Shown piece by piece: positions 1-9,466 of a DNA stretch of 64,000 nt; position 1 is the stretch's first letter; each line of letters begins with the position of its first letter. Under the pieces are notes generated by a model. The model was given only the letters and a program-made list of their open reading frames with translations, searched no databases and was not told the origin of the DNA. The stretch is from PCRC01 sp017848435 (GTDB lineage: Bacteria; Pseudomonadota; Gammaproteobacteria; Burkholderiales; Burkholderiaceae_C): NCBI GenBank assembly GCA_965284315.1, contig OZ260072.1, forward strand, positions 3,162,001-3,226,000, read 5' to 3'. The position numbers and the translations under genes are program-made.

Positions 1-421
1 CCTTGAAGGCCTCCAAGTCCAGCAGACCGTCGGCCTGCACATCCATGTAAGTGACGTCAAAACCCTGGCGCTCCAGCTCGCGGCAGGTGTCCAGCACCGC
101 CTTGTGCTCGGTCTTCACCGTGATGAGGTGTTTGCCCTTGGTTTTGTAGAAGTTGGCCGCGCCCTTCAGCGCCAGGTTGTTGGACTCGGTCGCGCCGGAA
201 GTCCAGACGATCTCGCGCGGGTCGGCACCAATCAGTGCGGCAATCTGCTCGCGGGCATTTTCAACCGCCGCCTCCGCTTCCCAGCCCCAGGCGTGGCTGC
301 GCGACGCCGGGTTGCCGAAGTGCTCACGCAACCAGGGAATCATCGCATCCACCACGCGCGGGTCGCACGGGTTGGTGGCGCTGTAGTCCATGTAAATGGG
401 GAAGTGCGGGGTGGTGTCCAT
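1..421 (-). CDS. iscS: IscS cysteine desulfurase (partial, N-terminal 140 residues)
   Basis: PLP-dependent cysteine desulfurase that supplies sulfur for Fe-S cluster assembly in the cytoplasm. The reverse strand translates from an ATG at 421 into MDTTPHFPIYMDYSATNPCD, followed by the class-V aminotransferase segment TSGATESNN (PLP-phosphate contact) and TVKTEHKAVLD around the cofactor-stacking His. The gene runs off the left edge, so the Schiff-base Lys and catalytic Cys loop are not in view. It begins 50 bp after iscR in the same direction, the usual isc operon order, and is presumably transcribed with it. Confidence 0.93.
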   Translation of the reverse strand, partial: MDTTPHFPIYMDYSATNPCDPRVVDAMIPWLREHFGNPASRSHAWGWEAEAAVENAREQIAALIGADPREIVWTSGATESNNLALKGAANFYKTKGKHLITVKTEHKAVLDTCRELERQGFDVTYMDVQADGLLDLEAFK

Positions 422-471
422 GGCTGGATGTGTACAGGATACGGGCTGGCAAAAAGCGGGTCAGAACCGCA

Positions 472-1008
472 TCAGGATTTGGCGAAAACGTTGCCGAGTG
501 CGAACACCGAATTCGGCGCGTTCACGCGAATCGGCTTGACCACTGGCATGCTGGAAATGGCGCGCTTGACGGTGGGCTTGTCTTCGATCTGCACACCCTT
601 GGCGATCTGCTCGTCCACCAGCTTTTGCAGTGACACCGAGTCGAGGAATTCGACCATGCGCGTGTTGAGCGCCGCCCAGAGTTCATGCGTCATGCAACGG
701 CCGGCTTCGCCCAGGCAGTTTTCCTTGCCGCCGCACTGCGTCGCGTCGATGGGTTCGTCCACCGAAACAATGATGTCGGCCACCGTGATCTCGGCCGCTT
801 TGCGGCCCAGGGTGTAGCCGCCGCCAGGGCCACGGGTCGATTCGACCAGCTCATGGCGGCGCAGCTTGCCGAACAGCTGTTCCAGGTAAGACAAGGAGAT
901 TTGCTGGCGCTGGCTGATGGCGGCCAGCGTCACAGGACCCGAGTTCTGGCGCAGGGCCAGGTCAATCATGGCTGTGACCGCAAAACGGCCTTTGGTTGTG
1001 AGACGCAT
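472..1008 (-). CDS. iscR: IscR, Rrf2-family Fe-S cluster regulator
   Basis: Fe-S-sensing repressor of the isc operon. The start is placed at the ATG at 1008 (MRLTTKGRFAVTAMIDLAL), giving 178 aa, because it has an AAGGAG ribosome site just upstream and matches the family N terminus; an in-frame extension to 1077 has no family resemblance. The winged-helix segment runs to about residue 65. Cluster ligands C92, C98, C105 and a His at about 108 are seen in CGGKENCLGEAGRCMTHE, matching the E. coli C92/C98/C104/H107 pattern. iscS follows directly. A candidate IscR operator lies upstream, suggesting autoregulation. Confidence 0.93.
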   Translation of the reverse strand: MRLTTKGRFAVTAMIDLALRQNSGPVTLAAISQRQQISLSYLEQLFGKLRRHELVESTRGPGGGYTLGRKAAEITVADIIVSVDEPIDATQCGGKENCLGEAGRCMTHELWAALNTRMVEFLDSVSLQKLVDEQIAKGVQIEDKPTVKRAISSMPVVKPIRVNAPNSVFALGNVFAKS

Positions 1009-1149
1009 GGCAAGCTCCTTATGTTGTGCTTGTAAACCTTGAAAACACTCCCGGCTTTGTGAGCCCTGAAGCACCACCCTTGTACGGACCTGGCAAGAGA
1101 TTCGCGCTGACGGTCACCGGGCATTTGCGGTCAAACACCCGATGGCTTG

Positions 1150-1174
1150 GTTGTTGAGTAACGGAGTCAAGTAT
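1150..1174 (-). promoter_or_regulatory. Candidate type-1 IscR operator / isc promoter
   Basis: Read on the minus strand, this 25-bp stretch starts ATACTTGACT, continues CCGT, and ends TACTCAACAAC. It follows most positions of the E. coli type-1 IscR consensus (ATA, then GACT, then a TC and AA half). A TATACT hexamer at its edge could be the -10 element of the isc promoter. It lies about 140 bp before iscR. This is a motif match by eye only. Confidence 0.4.
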
Positions 1175-1519
1175 AGCACAAGACCAAACAAATCAGTCGG
1201 GTAACCACACCGGCAAGTCGCATGCTTGTCCAAGACATTCATGAACAAACCAGTCGCCCACCCTCCCCCTCCTCACCCTCTACCAGCGCGCAACCTCGTT
1301 GGGCAAACCACCCCATTTCCATGAAGCAGTCGGTCGGCTTACCAAAGGTAGTAAGGTTGAGCCGAAACCTCGATTTAAGTTCAAACCGGACTAAAACAGT
1401 CCAGTTATCGGCTCAATCCCACAAAAGTCAAGGCATCTGCCTCGAAGAACCAAACCTCGCCGAACACTGTTTGTCCAACCATTGTTGATAGACAAATAAC
1501 CGCACAAACACACCCAGAC
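1175..1519. other. Intergenic region between iscR and uvrB
   Basis: About 345 bp lie between the isc promoter and the uvrB stop codon. An 88-codon plus-strand open frame (1222-1488) is present, but its composition (Pro/Ser-rich start, then random-looking residues) and lack of a ribosome site argue against a gene. The stretch 1320-1500 is more AT-rich than its surroundings. No tRNA, repeat or strong terminator was recognised. Confidence 0.5.
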
Positions 1520-3637
1520 TCATCGGTCACGCAGGCCAACAGACCCCAACACGACGATGTTGTCGGTTCCCGGTGCGCCAAAAGCCTGCTCTTTCAGCAG
1601 CGCCAGCTGGTCCCGCACCCGGGCCGCTTTCTCGAATTCGAGGTTGCGTGCGTGCTCCAGCATCTGCTTTTCCAGCTGCTTGATTTCACGCGACACGTCT
1701 TTCTCGCTCATGTCCTCCACCCGGGCGCGCTGCACCGCATCCTGCTCCAGCCGTTCAGCCTCGCGCCCTGCTTTTTCGCTGTACACACCGTCGATCAGGT
1801 CACGCACCTGCTTCACGATGCTGCGCGGCGTGATGCCCATTGCCAGGTTGTGCGCCACCTGCTTGGTACGGCGGCGCTCGGTTTCGCCCATGGCCAGCTT
1901 CATCGAGTCGGTGATGCGGTCGGCGTACAAGATCGCCCGCCCGTTCAAATTACGGGCAGCACGTCCGATGGTCTGGATGAGCGAACGTTCCGAGCGCAGA
2001 AAGCCCTCCTTGTCCGCGTCCAGGATGGCCACCAGACTGACCTCCGGAATGTCCAACCCCTCGCGCAGCAGGTTGATGCCCACCAGCACGTCGAAAGTCC
2101 CCAGACGCAGGTCGCGCAGGATTTCCACCCGCTCCACCGTGTCCACATCGCTGTGCAGATAGCGCACCTTGACGCCGTTGTCACCCAGGTAATCGGTCAG
2201 TTGCTCGGCCATGCGCTTGGTGAGTGTGGTGATCAGCACACGTTCGTTCTTGTCAACCCGGATGCGGATTTCCTGCAGCACGTCGTCCACCTGGTGGGTC
2301 GCGGGGCGAACCTCGACTTCCGGATCCACCAGCCCGGTGGGCCGCACCACCTGCTCCACCACCTGCCCTGCATGTTCTTTCTCATAAGCCGCCGGCGTCG
2401 CAGACACAAACACCGCCTGCCGGACCTTGGTTTCAAACTCATCGAACTTGAGCGGCCGGTTGTCCAGTGCACTCGGCAAGCGAAAGCCGTACTCCACCAA
2501 GGTGGTCTTGCGGGCACGGTCACCGTTGTACATGCCGCCGAGCTGACCAATCAGCACATGCGACTCGTCCAGGAACATCAGCGCGTCTTTGGGCAGGTAG
2601 TCGGTCAGCGTGGACGGCGGGCTGCCCGGTGCGGCGCCCGACAAATGCCGGGTGTAGTTCTCAATGCCTTTGCAGTGGCCAATTTCGCTCAGCATCTCCA
2701 GGTCGAAACGGGTGCGTTGTTCCAGCCGTTGCGCCTCCACCAACTTGCCCATGCCCACCAGCTCTTTCAGGCGTTCGGCCAGTTCCTCCTTGATCGTCTC
2801 CACCGCCACCAGCACTCGGTCGCGCGGCGTCACGTAATGGCTCGACGGGTAGACGGTGAAGCGCGGGATTTTCTGCCGGATGCGACCTGTGAGCGGGTCA
2901 AACAGCTGCAGGCTCTCGATCTCGGTGTCAAACAGCTCAATGCGGATCGCCAATTCCGAATGCTCGGCAGGGAACACATCGATGGTGTCGCCGCGCACCC
3001 GGAACTTGCCGCGGGAGAAATCCTGCTCATTGCGCTGGTACTGCATGCGGATCAGTTGCGCGATCAAGTCACGCTGACCGATCTGGTCACCCACCCGCAG
3101 CGTCATCACCATGCGGTGGTAGCTCTCGGGCTCGCCGATGCCATAGATGGCCGACACGGTGGCCACGATGACCACGTCGCGCCGCTCAATCACACTCTTG
3201 GTGCAACTCAACCGCATCTGCTCAATGTGCTCGTTGATCGCCGAGTCTTTCTCGATGAACAGGTCGCGCTGCGGCACGTAGGCCTCGGGCTGGTAGTAGT
3301 CGTAATAGCTGACGAAGTACTCCACCGCGTTCTTCGGAAAAAACTCGCGGAACTCGCTGTACAGCTGCGCGGCCAGGGTTTTGTTGGGCGCAAACACGAT
3401 CGCCGGCCGCCCCATTTGCGCGATCACATTGGCCATGGTGAAGGTCTTGCCGGAACCGGTCACGCCCAGCAGTGTCTGGAACACTTCACCGTCGCGCAGG
3501 CCCTCCACCAGTTTGGCAATGGCCACGGGCTGGTCACCGGCAGGTGGGTAGGGCTGGTACAGCTCAAACGGCGAATCCGGGTAACTGACAAATTTGCCTT
3601 GCCGCGGCTCAGGGATGACTTCTGTGATCTCAGACAT
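1520..3637 (-). CDS. uvrB: UvrB, excinuclease ABC subunit B
   Basis: DNA-damage recognition helicase-like subunit of UvrABC nucleotide excision repair. The 705-aa product has Walker A GVTGSGKT near residue 60, the beta-hairpin region FVSYYDYYQPEAYVPQRD, the DESH box (VMFLDESHVLIGQ in context), and a C-terminal UVR motif (LEFEKAARVRDQL) that binds UvrA/UvrC. Start chosen at ATG 3637 (MSEITEVIPEP), which has GAGGT about 8 nt upstream; a TTG extension to 3655 is possible but weaker. Monocistronic, divergent from the aminotransferase gene 116 bp away. Confidence 0.97.
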   Translation of the reverse strand: MSEITEVIPEPRQGKFVSYPDSPFELYQPYPPAGDQPVAIAKLVEGLRDGEVFQTLLGVTGSGKTFTMANVIAQMGRPAIVFAPNKTLAAQLYSEFREFFPKNAVEYFVSYYDYYQPEAYVPQRDLFIEKDSAINEHIEQMRLSCTKSVIERRDVVIVATVSAIYGIGEPESYHRMVMTLRVGDQIGQRDLIAQLIRMQYQRNEQDFSRGKFRVRGDTIDVFPAEHSELAIRIELFDTEIESLQLFDPLTGRIRQKIPRFTVYPSSHYVTPRDRVLVAVETIKEELAERLKELVGMGKLVEAQRLEQRTRFDLEMLSEIGHCKGIENYTRHLSGAAPGSPPSTLTDYLPKDALMFLDESHVLIGQLGGMYNGDRARKTTLVEYGFRLPSALDNRPLKFDEFETKVRQAVFVSATPAAYEKEHAGQVVEQVVRPTGLVDPEVEVRPATHQVDDVLQEIRIRVDKNERVLITTLTKRMAEQLTDYLGDNGVKVRYLHSDVDTVERVEILRDLRLGTFDVLVGINLLREGLDIPEVSLVAILDADKEGFLRSERSLIQTIGRAARNLNGRAILYADRITDSMKLAMGETERRRTKQVAHNLAMGITPRSIVKQVRDLIDGVYSEKAGREAERLEQDAVQRARVEDMSEKDVSREIKQLEKQMLEHARNLEFEKAARVRDQLALLKEQAFGAPGTDNIVVLGSVGLRDR

Positions 3638-3753
3638 GGGGCTACCTCGGGACAACCCTTAAAATTGGGCCAACCCGACAGCGTACAACACCTTCGGACC
3701 ATGCGCTTGGGCACAGGCCCGCGCCCCATACAACCACCTGCCAAGGACTCTCC

Positions 3754-4950
3754 ATGTCTCTTTTCACCGCCGTCGAAATGGCCCCGCGCGACCCAATTCT
3801 GGGCCTCAACGAGCAGTTCAACGCCAACACCAACCCCGCCAAGGTCAACCTCGGCGTGGGTGTCTATTACGACGACAACGGCAAACTGCCCCTGCTGGAA
3901 TGCGTGCAAGCCGCTGAAAAAGCCATGATGGCATCGCCCAAGGCACGCGGCTACCTGCCCATTGACGGCATTGCCGCCTACGACGCCGCCGTCAAAGGCC
4001 TGGTGTTTGGCACCGACAGCGAACCCGTGAAATCGGGCCGCGTCGCCACCATCCAGGCCATCGGCGGTACCGGCGGTCTGAAGGTGGGCGCCGATTTCCT
4101 GAAGCGCCTGAACCCCAACGCCACGGTGCTGATCAGCGACCCAAGCTGGGAAAACCACCGCGCGCTGTTCACCAATGCAGGCTTTGCGGTCGACACCTAC
4201 CCCTACTACGACGCGGCGGCCCGTGGCGTGAATTTTGACGGCATGCTCGGCGCGTTGAATGCGGCACCCGCAGGCACCATCGTGGTGTTGCACGCTTGCT
4301 GCCACAACCCCACCGGCTATGACATCACCGCCGCCCAGTGGGACCAGGTGGTCGCTGCGGTCAAGAGCAAACAGCTGGTGGCCTTCCTCGACATGGCTTA
4401 CCAGGGCTTTGGCCATGGCATTGCCGAAGACGGTGCCGTGATCGCCAAATTCGTCGCCGCAGGCCTGAGCTTTTTTGTGTCCACCAGCTTCAGCAAGAGC
4501 TTCAGCCTGTACGGTGAGCGCGTTGGCGCCTTGAGCGTGTTGTGCAACAGCCAGGAAGAAGCCGGCCGCGTGCTGAGCCAGCTGAAGATCGTGATCCGCA
4601 CCAACTACAGCAACCCGCCCACCCATGGCGGTGCCGTGGTGGCTGCCGTGTTGAACGACCCAGCGCTGCGCACGCTGTGGGAGAAAGAACTGGGTGAGAT
4701 GCGCGTCCGTATCAAGGCCATGCGCCAGAAGCTGGTGGACGGCCTGAAGGCCGCCGGCGTGAAACAGAACATGGACTTCATCACCACCCAGATTGGCATG
4801 TTCAGCTACTCCGGCTTGACCAAAGACCAGATGGTGCGCCTGCGCAGCGAATTCGGTGTGTATGGCACCGACACCGGCCGCATGTGCGTCGCCGCGCTGA
4901 ACAGCAAGAACATCGACCACGTCTGCGCGTCGATCGCCAAAGTCGTCTGA
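3754..4950 (+). CDS. tyrB: Aromatic-amino-acid / aspartate aminotransferase (class I)
   Basis: PLP transaminase of the AspC/TyrB branch, 398 aa. It opens MSLFTAVEMAPRDPILGLNE, has the family NLGVGVYYDDNGKLP motif, HACCHNPTGYD for the PLP pocket, and the Schiff-base Lys in STSFSKSFSLYGERVGAL. Full length compared with the usual 396-400 aa. It likely exchanges amino groups between aspartate, tyrosine or phenylalanine and 2-oxoglutarate; sequence alone does not decide between tyrB and aspC. It stands alone, divergent from uvrB, with a hairpin just downstream. Confidence 0.9.
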   Translation: MSLFTAVEMAPRDPILGLNEQFNANTNPAKVNLGVGVYYDDNGKLPLLECVQAAEKAMMASPKARGYLPIDGIAAYDAAVKGLVFGTDSEPVKSGRVATIQAIGGTGGLKVGADFLKRLNPNATVLISDPSWENHRALFTNAGFAVDTYPYYDAAARGVNFDGMLGALNAAPAGTIVVLHACCHNPTGYDITAAQWDQVVAAVKSKQLVAFLDMAYQGFGHGIAEDGAVIAKFVAAGLSFFVSTSFSKSFSLYGERVGALSVLCNSQEEAGRVLSQLKIVIRTNYSNPPTHGGAVVAAVLNDPALRTLWEKELGEMRVRIKAMRQKLVDGLKAAGVKQNMDFITTQIGMFSYSGLTKDQMVRLRSEFGVYGTDTGRMCVAALNSKNIDHVCASIAKVV

Positions 4951-4968
4951 GTACTAGGTCGCCTACCC

Positions 4969-5002
4969 AAGCGCCGTTGGTTGCAAAAAACCAACGGCGC
5001 TT
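4969..5002. terminator. Hairpin after the aminotransferase gene
   Basis: A 14-bp perfect inverted repeat (AAGCGCCGTTGGTT with its complement) encloses a 6-nt A-rich loop, 18 bp after the aminotransferase stop. No uninterrupted T-tract follows on the plus strand, so termination is plausible but not canonical. Confidence 0.55.
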
Positions 5003-5021
5003 CTCAAAAAGAATGAATCTT

Positions 5022-5044
5022 GACAAGAATCGTTCTTATTTGAT
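5022..5044 (+). promoter_or_regulatory. Fur-like box upstream of the siderophore receptor
   Basis: The AT-rich dyad GACAAGAATCGTTCTTATTT resembles a degenerate 19-bp Fur box (AAGAAT, spacer, ATTCTT-like arms) and lies 115 bp before the receptor start. Iron repression would fit the gene content. It is much less perfect than the box before hemP. Confidence 0.4.
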
Positions 5045-5158
5045 TTAAGCTCGCGGCCAACGCAGTCGCAAGCCATCTGCGCGCCCCTCTGGAGCGCCCC
5101 AGCCAGCCTCTGAACCCCACCGAGCCCCCCCCAGGGCTCGCCATAAACGGAGGCCATC

Positions 5159-7552
5159 TTGGCAAAAAAACAATCCTCATCCAACCACAGCTCACCATCT
5201 GCTGCCGGCTTCGCGCGGCTTCCCTTGAGCGCGCTGATGCTCGCCGCATCGGTGTCCGGCTGGGCACAGACTGCGGACGACAGCGCGGCAACACCCCCCA
5301 CCGAGACGGCGACCCCAGCGGCAGACAGCGCCACCATCGTGGCGCAAGCGACTGTGAACCCTGCAGCCCCCAAACCCGCTGCAGCGCCTGCCGAGGGCCA
5401 AACCCTGAAACAGGTCACGGTGACCGACAAGCGCGAGGAGGCGCTAGGCAAAGACTCGGTACGCGCCACCACCACCACGATTGGCAAAGGCAAGCAGGAA
5501 CTGCGTGACATTCCACAGTCGATCACCGTCGTCACCGAAAAGCTGATCAGCGACCGCAACCTGGACACCGTCAAGGACGCCCTGCGCCAGACCTCCGGCG
5601 TGACCTTCCTCGCAGCCGAGGGCGGTGAAGAAGACATTCGCCTGCGCGGCTTCTCGCTCGCCGGCACCGGAGACATTTTTCTGGATGGCGTTCGTGACCC
5701 TGCTTTCTACGACCGCGACACGTTCAACCTGGACCGCGTTGAAGTGCTGCGCGGCTCGGCCTCGCTGCTGTTCGGCCGGGGCTCCACGGGGGGTGCAGTC
5801 AACCAGGTCAGCAAAGTTCCCCGCGCGATCAACGAGAACGAAATCACCACCACCATCGGCAGCCACCAGTACCGCCGCATCGTGGGTGACTTCAACATCA
5901 ACACCAACCCGGACGCCGGTTTGCGCATCACCGCCATGCGCACCAAGGCCGACAACAACGGCAGCGGCAGCAGCCTGGACAAAGGGGGTCTGGCCCTGTC
6001 GTACCGCTGGGGCATTGGCACCTCGGACGAATTCCTGGCCAGCCTGTACTACCTGGACAACAACAACGGCATGAACTACGGCATTCCGTACATCCGTCCC
6101 AGGGCCACAGATTCGCAATCGGCCAACACCCTCATTGGCAGCCTGGCACCCGACGCCTACTTCGGCGCAGCCAGCGACTACAACGCGGGCGGCGCCAAGG
6201 TGGCCCGCTTCAGCCACACCCACCGCTTTGGCAGTGGCACCGAATTGGTCAGCCAGGTCCGTGTTGGCGACTTCGAGCGTGACCAGCGTGCCGGTACCGT
6301 GCGTTTTGCCGGCACCACGGGCACGATCCGCAATCCGGCCGCCGTTGACCTCACCAATTTCGGCCCGAACACAGTCCTCACACGCGGCACCCAGCTGAAG
6401 GTCCAGGACTTCAAAACCATTCACGCGCAATCTGACCTGAGCACCAAGTTTGAGGCGCTGGGCTACAAACACACGCTGCAGACAGGCGTTGACTTCGCGC
6501 AGGAAGAGAAGACGGTGTACGCCGCCAGAAGTGCCGCCCAGGGCGGTGTGGACCTGGTCAAACCACCCACCACGGCGGGCACGCCCAACGATGGCGCCTC
6601 CGTGAATGAAGCTGCCCGCGTATTCCGCGTGGGCAATGAGTTCACCGCCAAGAACATTGGCATCTACGCACAGGACCTGGTGCAGGTCGCCCCCCACTGG
6701 AAGTTGCTCGGTGGCCTGCGTTATGACCATCTGGACGGCGTCTACGACAACTTTGCCATTCCCAACAACGCGGCAGGCCCCACCACAACGACCACCTTCA
6801 GGCAAAAAATCTCCGAGGTGAGCAAACGTGTCGGCGTGCTGTACCAGCCTAACGAGCTTGACTCTTTCCACTTCTCGTACGGCACCTCGTTCAACACCTC
6901 GGGTGACACCTATTCGTACAACGCCCTGAGTGCCAACACGCCACCGGAACAAAGTGAGAACATCGAGTTCGGTGCCAAGCTGGACTCGGCCGACAAGCGC
7001 TTCACCACCCGCCTGGCCGTCTTCCGCACCACCAAAACCAACGAACGGAACACCGACCCGGACACCGCAGCCACCCGTCTTCTGCTGTCTGGCAAACGCC
7101 ACGCCACCGGCTTTGAAATCGATCTGGCTGGCCGTCCTACACCGAAGTGGGAAATCTTCGCCTCCTACACCTGGCTGCCCATCGCGGTGGTCGACAACGC
7201 CGCGTCCAACGTCAACACCGTCGGCAACCGCGTGGGTGACCGGCCTGGCCTGAGCCCCAAACACAGCGGCACGATTTTCAGCACCTACCAAGTCACGCCG
7301 CAATGGCGCCTGGGCGGTGGCCTGAACCTGCGCAGCAGCCAGGCACCTGCCGATGTGACGGCCCCCATCTTTGAGGTGCCTGGGTTTGTCACGGCCGACT
7401 TGCTGGCCGAATACAAAATCAACGAGCAGTTCCTGGTGAAAGCCACCCTGAGCAACATCACCAACAAACTCTACGGTGAGTCTCTGTACCGGGGGCACTA
7501 CATTCCAGGCGCCGGCCGCCTGCTGTATGTGAGCCTGTCAGCCAAGTTCTAA
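5159..7552 (+). CDS. TonB-dependent siderophore receptor (Fiu/catecholate type)
   Basis: Outer-membrane gated channel for ferric siderophores, 797 aa. The start is a TTG at 5159, supported by GGAGG six bases upstream and an N terminus ending in a signal sequence (LMLAASVSGWAQ). A possible TonB box (QVTVTDKRE) lies near residue 90. The plug domain contains LRDIPQSITVVTEKLI, RLRGFS and DRVEVLRGSASLLFGRGSTGG. The beta-barrel closes with the canonical terminal Phe (LSAKF). The next genes, a PKHD hydroxylase and then bfd, tonB-exbBD and hemP, make this an iron-acquisition block. The exact siderophore is not determinable. Confidence 0.92.
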   Translation: MAKKQSSSNHSSPSAAGFARLPLSALMLAASVSGWAQTADDSAATPPTETATPAADSATIVAQATVNPAAPKPAAAPAEGQTLKQVTVTDKREEALGKDSVRATTTTIGKGKQELRDIPQSITVVTEKLISDRNLDTVKDALRQTSGVTFLAAEGGEEDIRLRGFSLAGTGDIFLDGVRDPAFYDRDTFNLDRVEVLRGSASLLFGRGSTGGAVNQVSKVPRAINENEITTTIGSHQYRRIVGDFNINTNPDAGLRITAMRTKADNNGSGSSLDKGGLALSYRWGIGTSDEFLASLYYLDNNNGMNYGIPYIRPRATDSQSANTLIGSLAPDAYFGAASDYNAGGAKVARFSHTHRFGSGTELVSQVRVGDFERDQRAGTVRFAGTTGTIRNPAAVDLTNFGPNTVLTRGTQLKVQDFKTIHAQSDLSTKFEALGYKHTLQTGVDFAQEEKTVYAARSAAQGGVDLVKPPTTAGTPNDGASVNEAARVFRVGNEFTAKNIGIYAQDLVQVAPHWKLLGGLRYDHLDGVYDNFAIPNNAAGPTTTTTFRQKISEVSKRVGVLYQPNELDSFHFSYGTSFNTSGDTYSYNALSANTPPEQSENIEFGAKLDSADKRFTTRLAVFRTTKTNERNTDPDTAATRLLLSGKRHATGFEIDLAGRPTPKWEIFASYTWLPIAVVDNAASNVNTVGNRVGDRPGLSPKHSGTIFSTYQVTPQWRLGGGLNLRSSQAPADVTAPIFEVPGFVTADLLAEYKINEQFLVKATLSNITNKLYGESLYRGHYIPGAGRLLYVSLSAKF

Positions 7553-7571
7553 CGCCTGCCGTCCTTCTGTG

Positions 7572-7600
7572 AGCCGATCCCGTACATGGGATCGGCTTTT
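7572..7600 (+). terminator. Rho-independent terminator after the receptor
   Basis: Perfect 10-bp stem AGCCGATCCC with its complement, 6-nt loop GTACAT, followed by TTTT and, after CCA, a further T5. It lies 20 bp after the receptor stop and 27 bp before the hydroxylase start, so some readthrough or a separate promoter is implied for the next gene. Confidence 0.8.
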
Positions 7601-7626
7601 CCATTTTTAGCGACACAATCCTGCCC

Positions 7627-8310
7627 ATGCTGCTGAAAGTTCCTGACGTACTCACCCCGGACGAGCTTCAACAAGCCCGCCACCTGCTGGCAACGGCACC
7701 GTGGACCGACGGCCGGGCCAGCGCTGGCAGCCAGGCGGCACTGGTCAAGAACAACGCGCAGTTGCCGCACGCGTGTGACGCCGCGCGTGCACTGCGCCCC
7801 ATGGTGCTCGCGGCGCTGGACCGCCAATTGGCATTTTTCTCGGCCTGCCTGCCCAAACGGGTGCTGGCACCGCAGTTCAACCGTTACGGCGGCGGCAGCA
7901 ACCACTACGGCAACCATGTGGACAGCGCCATCCGCTACCAGCCCGACAACGGCCAGAAAGTACGCACAGACCTGTCGTGCACGCTGTTCCTGTCGGAGCC
8001 ACAGAGTTATGACGGTGGTGAACTGGTGATTCAGGACACACCGGAGCCCCAGCGTTTCAAACTCCCGGCCGGCCACCTGCTGCTGTACCCCGCCGACAGG
8101 GTGCATCAGGTCACCCCGGTCACGCGTGGTGAACGCCTGGCATGCTTCTTCTGGGTGGAGAGCATGGTGCGCAGCGACGCGCAACGCCAGTTGCTGTTCG
8201 ACCTGGACACGGCCTTGCTGCAACTGCGCGCAGAGCATGGCGAAAACGCGGCCACAGTGGCCTTGACTGGCACTTACCACAACCTGTTGCGGATGTGGGC
8301 TGACACATGA
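7627..8310 (+). CDS. piuC: PKHD-type Fe(II)/2-oxoglutarate hydroxylase (PiuC/YbiX family)
   Basis: Cytoplasmic non-haem iron dioxygenase, 227 aa, the usual size for this family. It starts MLLKVPDVLTPDELQQARHL. The 2-His-1-Asp iron triad is visible in NHYGNHVDSAIR (His, Asp) and in DRVHQVTPVTRGERLACFFW (distal His followed by the Arg that binds 2-oxoglutarate). The family is commonly encoded beside Fiu/PiuA-type receptors, as here; its substrate is not established. Its stop overlaps the start of the next gene (ATGA), indicating translational coupling. Confidence 0.9.
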   Translation: MLLKVPDVLTPDELQQARHLLATAPWTDGRASAGSQAALVKNNAQLPHACDAARALRPMVLAALDRQLAFFSACLPKRVLAPQFNRYGGGSNHYGNHVDSAIRYQPDNGQKVRTDLSCTLFLSEPQSYDGGELVIQDTPEPQRFKLPAGHLLLYPADRVHQVTPVTRGERLACFFWVESMVRSDAQRQLLFDLDTALLQLRAEHGENAATVALTGTYHNLLRMWADT

Positions 8311-9434
8311 GCCAGGCGCCCCAGCTGGCCACTCTCCCCTCTGGGGTCGTGACATTGGCAGACCACGAACAACATGCCCGCGGCGTGATGGACGACAACG
8401 CCTGGGCCTACTTTTCGGGTGGGGCCGGCGATGAAATCACCCTCCGCGCCAACCGCAGCGCCTGGGACGCGCTGCAACTGCAACCACGTGTGCTGCGCTC
8501 ACTGGCCGGTGGCCACACACGCACCCATTTGCTGGGCCACGCCTTGCAACACCCCATTCTGCTGGCGCCTGTGGCCTACCAGCGCATGGCGCACCCCGAC
8601 GGTGAACTGGCCTGCGCCCACGCTGCTGCGGCTTTGGGCGCGGGCATGGTCCTCAGCACCCAAGCCAGCGTGGCGCTGGAGGTGGTGGCAGAGGCCGTGC
8701 TGGACGAACCGGGACGTGGCCCGCTATGGTTTCAGCTGTACCTGCAGCACGACCGAGGCTTTACCCGGGAACTGGTCGCGCGTGCAGAGCTTGCCGGCTA
8801 TGAGGCGTTGGTGCTCACCGTGGACGCCCCCACCCACGGGGCGCGCGACCGTGAACGCCGGGCGGGCTTCCGTTTGCCAGCGGGCGTCAGTGCCGTCAAT
8901 TTGTCCGGTATGCCACCTGTGCCTGCGCTTTCTTTGCAACAGCACCAAAGCGCCCTGTTCGACGGCCTGCTCCGCCATGCCGCCACCTGGGAAGAGCTGG
9001 AGTGGCTGCAAGGGGTAACGCGCCTGCCCATTGTTCTGAAAGGCGTGATGCACACCGGCGATGCCAAAGAGGCCGCACAGCGCGGGGTGGCAGCGCTGGT
9101 GGTCTCCAACCACGGAGGCCGCACGCTGGACACCAGCCCGGCCACTGCAGCCGCGCTGCCCCGCATGGCCGACGCGTTGCAAGGCACGCTGCCCTTGCTG
9201 GTAGACGGCGGCATCCGGCGGGGTACCGACGTGCTGAAGGCCGTCGCCCTCGGCGCCACGGCCGTGCTGGTGGGCCGGCCGTATGTCTACGGGCTGGCGA
9301 ATGCCGGTGCCGTGGGTGTTGCCCATGTGCTGCGCCTGCTCCGAGACGAGCTGGAAATTGCGATGGCGCTGTGCGGCTGCGCCACGCTGGCCGACGCTAC
9401 CAATGCCATCCTGTGGCGTGCCGACGGCGCTTGA
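8307..9434 (+). CDS. FMN-dependent alpha-hydroxy-acid oxidase/dehydrogenase
   Basis: 375-aa TIM-barrel flavoprotein of the lactate dehydrogenase/glycolate oxidase family. The signature SNHGGRTLD carries the catalytic His and substrate-binding Arg. FMN contacts are seen in AYFSGGAGDEITLRANR, LAPVAYQRMAHPDGE and the C-terminal DGGIRRGTDVLKA and GRPYVYGLA segments. The ATGA overlap with the preceding dioxygenase gene makes them one operon. It may oxidise L-lactate, glycolate or another 2-hydroxy acid; the link to iron uptake is only positional. Confidence 0.88.
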   Translation: MSQAPQLATLPSGVVTLADHEQHARGVMDDNAWAYFSGGAGDEITLRANRSAWDALQLQPRVLRSLAGGHTRTHLLGHALQHPILLAPVAYQRMAHPDGELACAHAAAALGAGMVLSTQASVALEVVAEAVLDEPGRGPLWFQLYLQHDRGFTRELVARAELAGYEALVLTVDAPTHGARDRERRAGFRLPAGVSAVNLSGMPPVPALSLQQHQSALFDGLLRHAATWEELEWLQGVTRLPIVLKGVMHTGDAKEAAQRGVAALVVSNHGGRTLDTSPATAAALPRMADALQGTLPLLVDGGIRRGTDVLKAVALGATAVLVGRPYVYGLANAGAVGVAHVLRLLRDELEIAMALCGCATLADATNAILWRADGA

Positions 9435-9466
9435 ACTGGGAAAGCGTTAAAAAAATCGCACTCGAA

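Noticed and set aside
1222..1488. 88-codon frame between iscR and uvrB
   Set aside because: No ribosome site, low-complexity start and no family resemblance.
1652..3928. 758-codon plus-strand open frame over uvrB
   Set aside because: Antisense shadow of a clear uvrB gene in high-GC DNA; its residues are His/Gln-rich with no family pattern or ribosome site.
3460..4920. 486-codon minus-strand frame over the aminotransferase
   Set aside because: Mirror frame of the aminotransferase; the sense protein is full length with conserved motifs.
5444..7498. 684-codon minus-strand frame inside the receptor gene
   Set aside because: Antisense to an intact TonB-dependent receptor; composition-driven.
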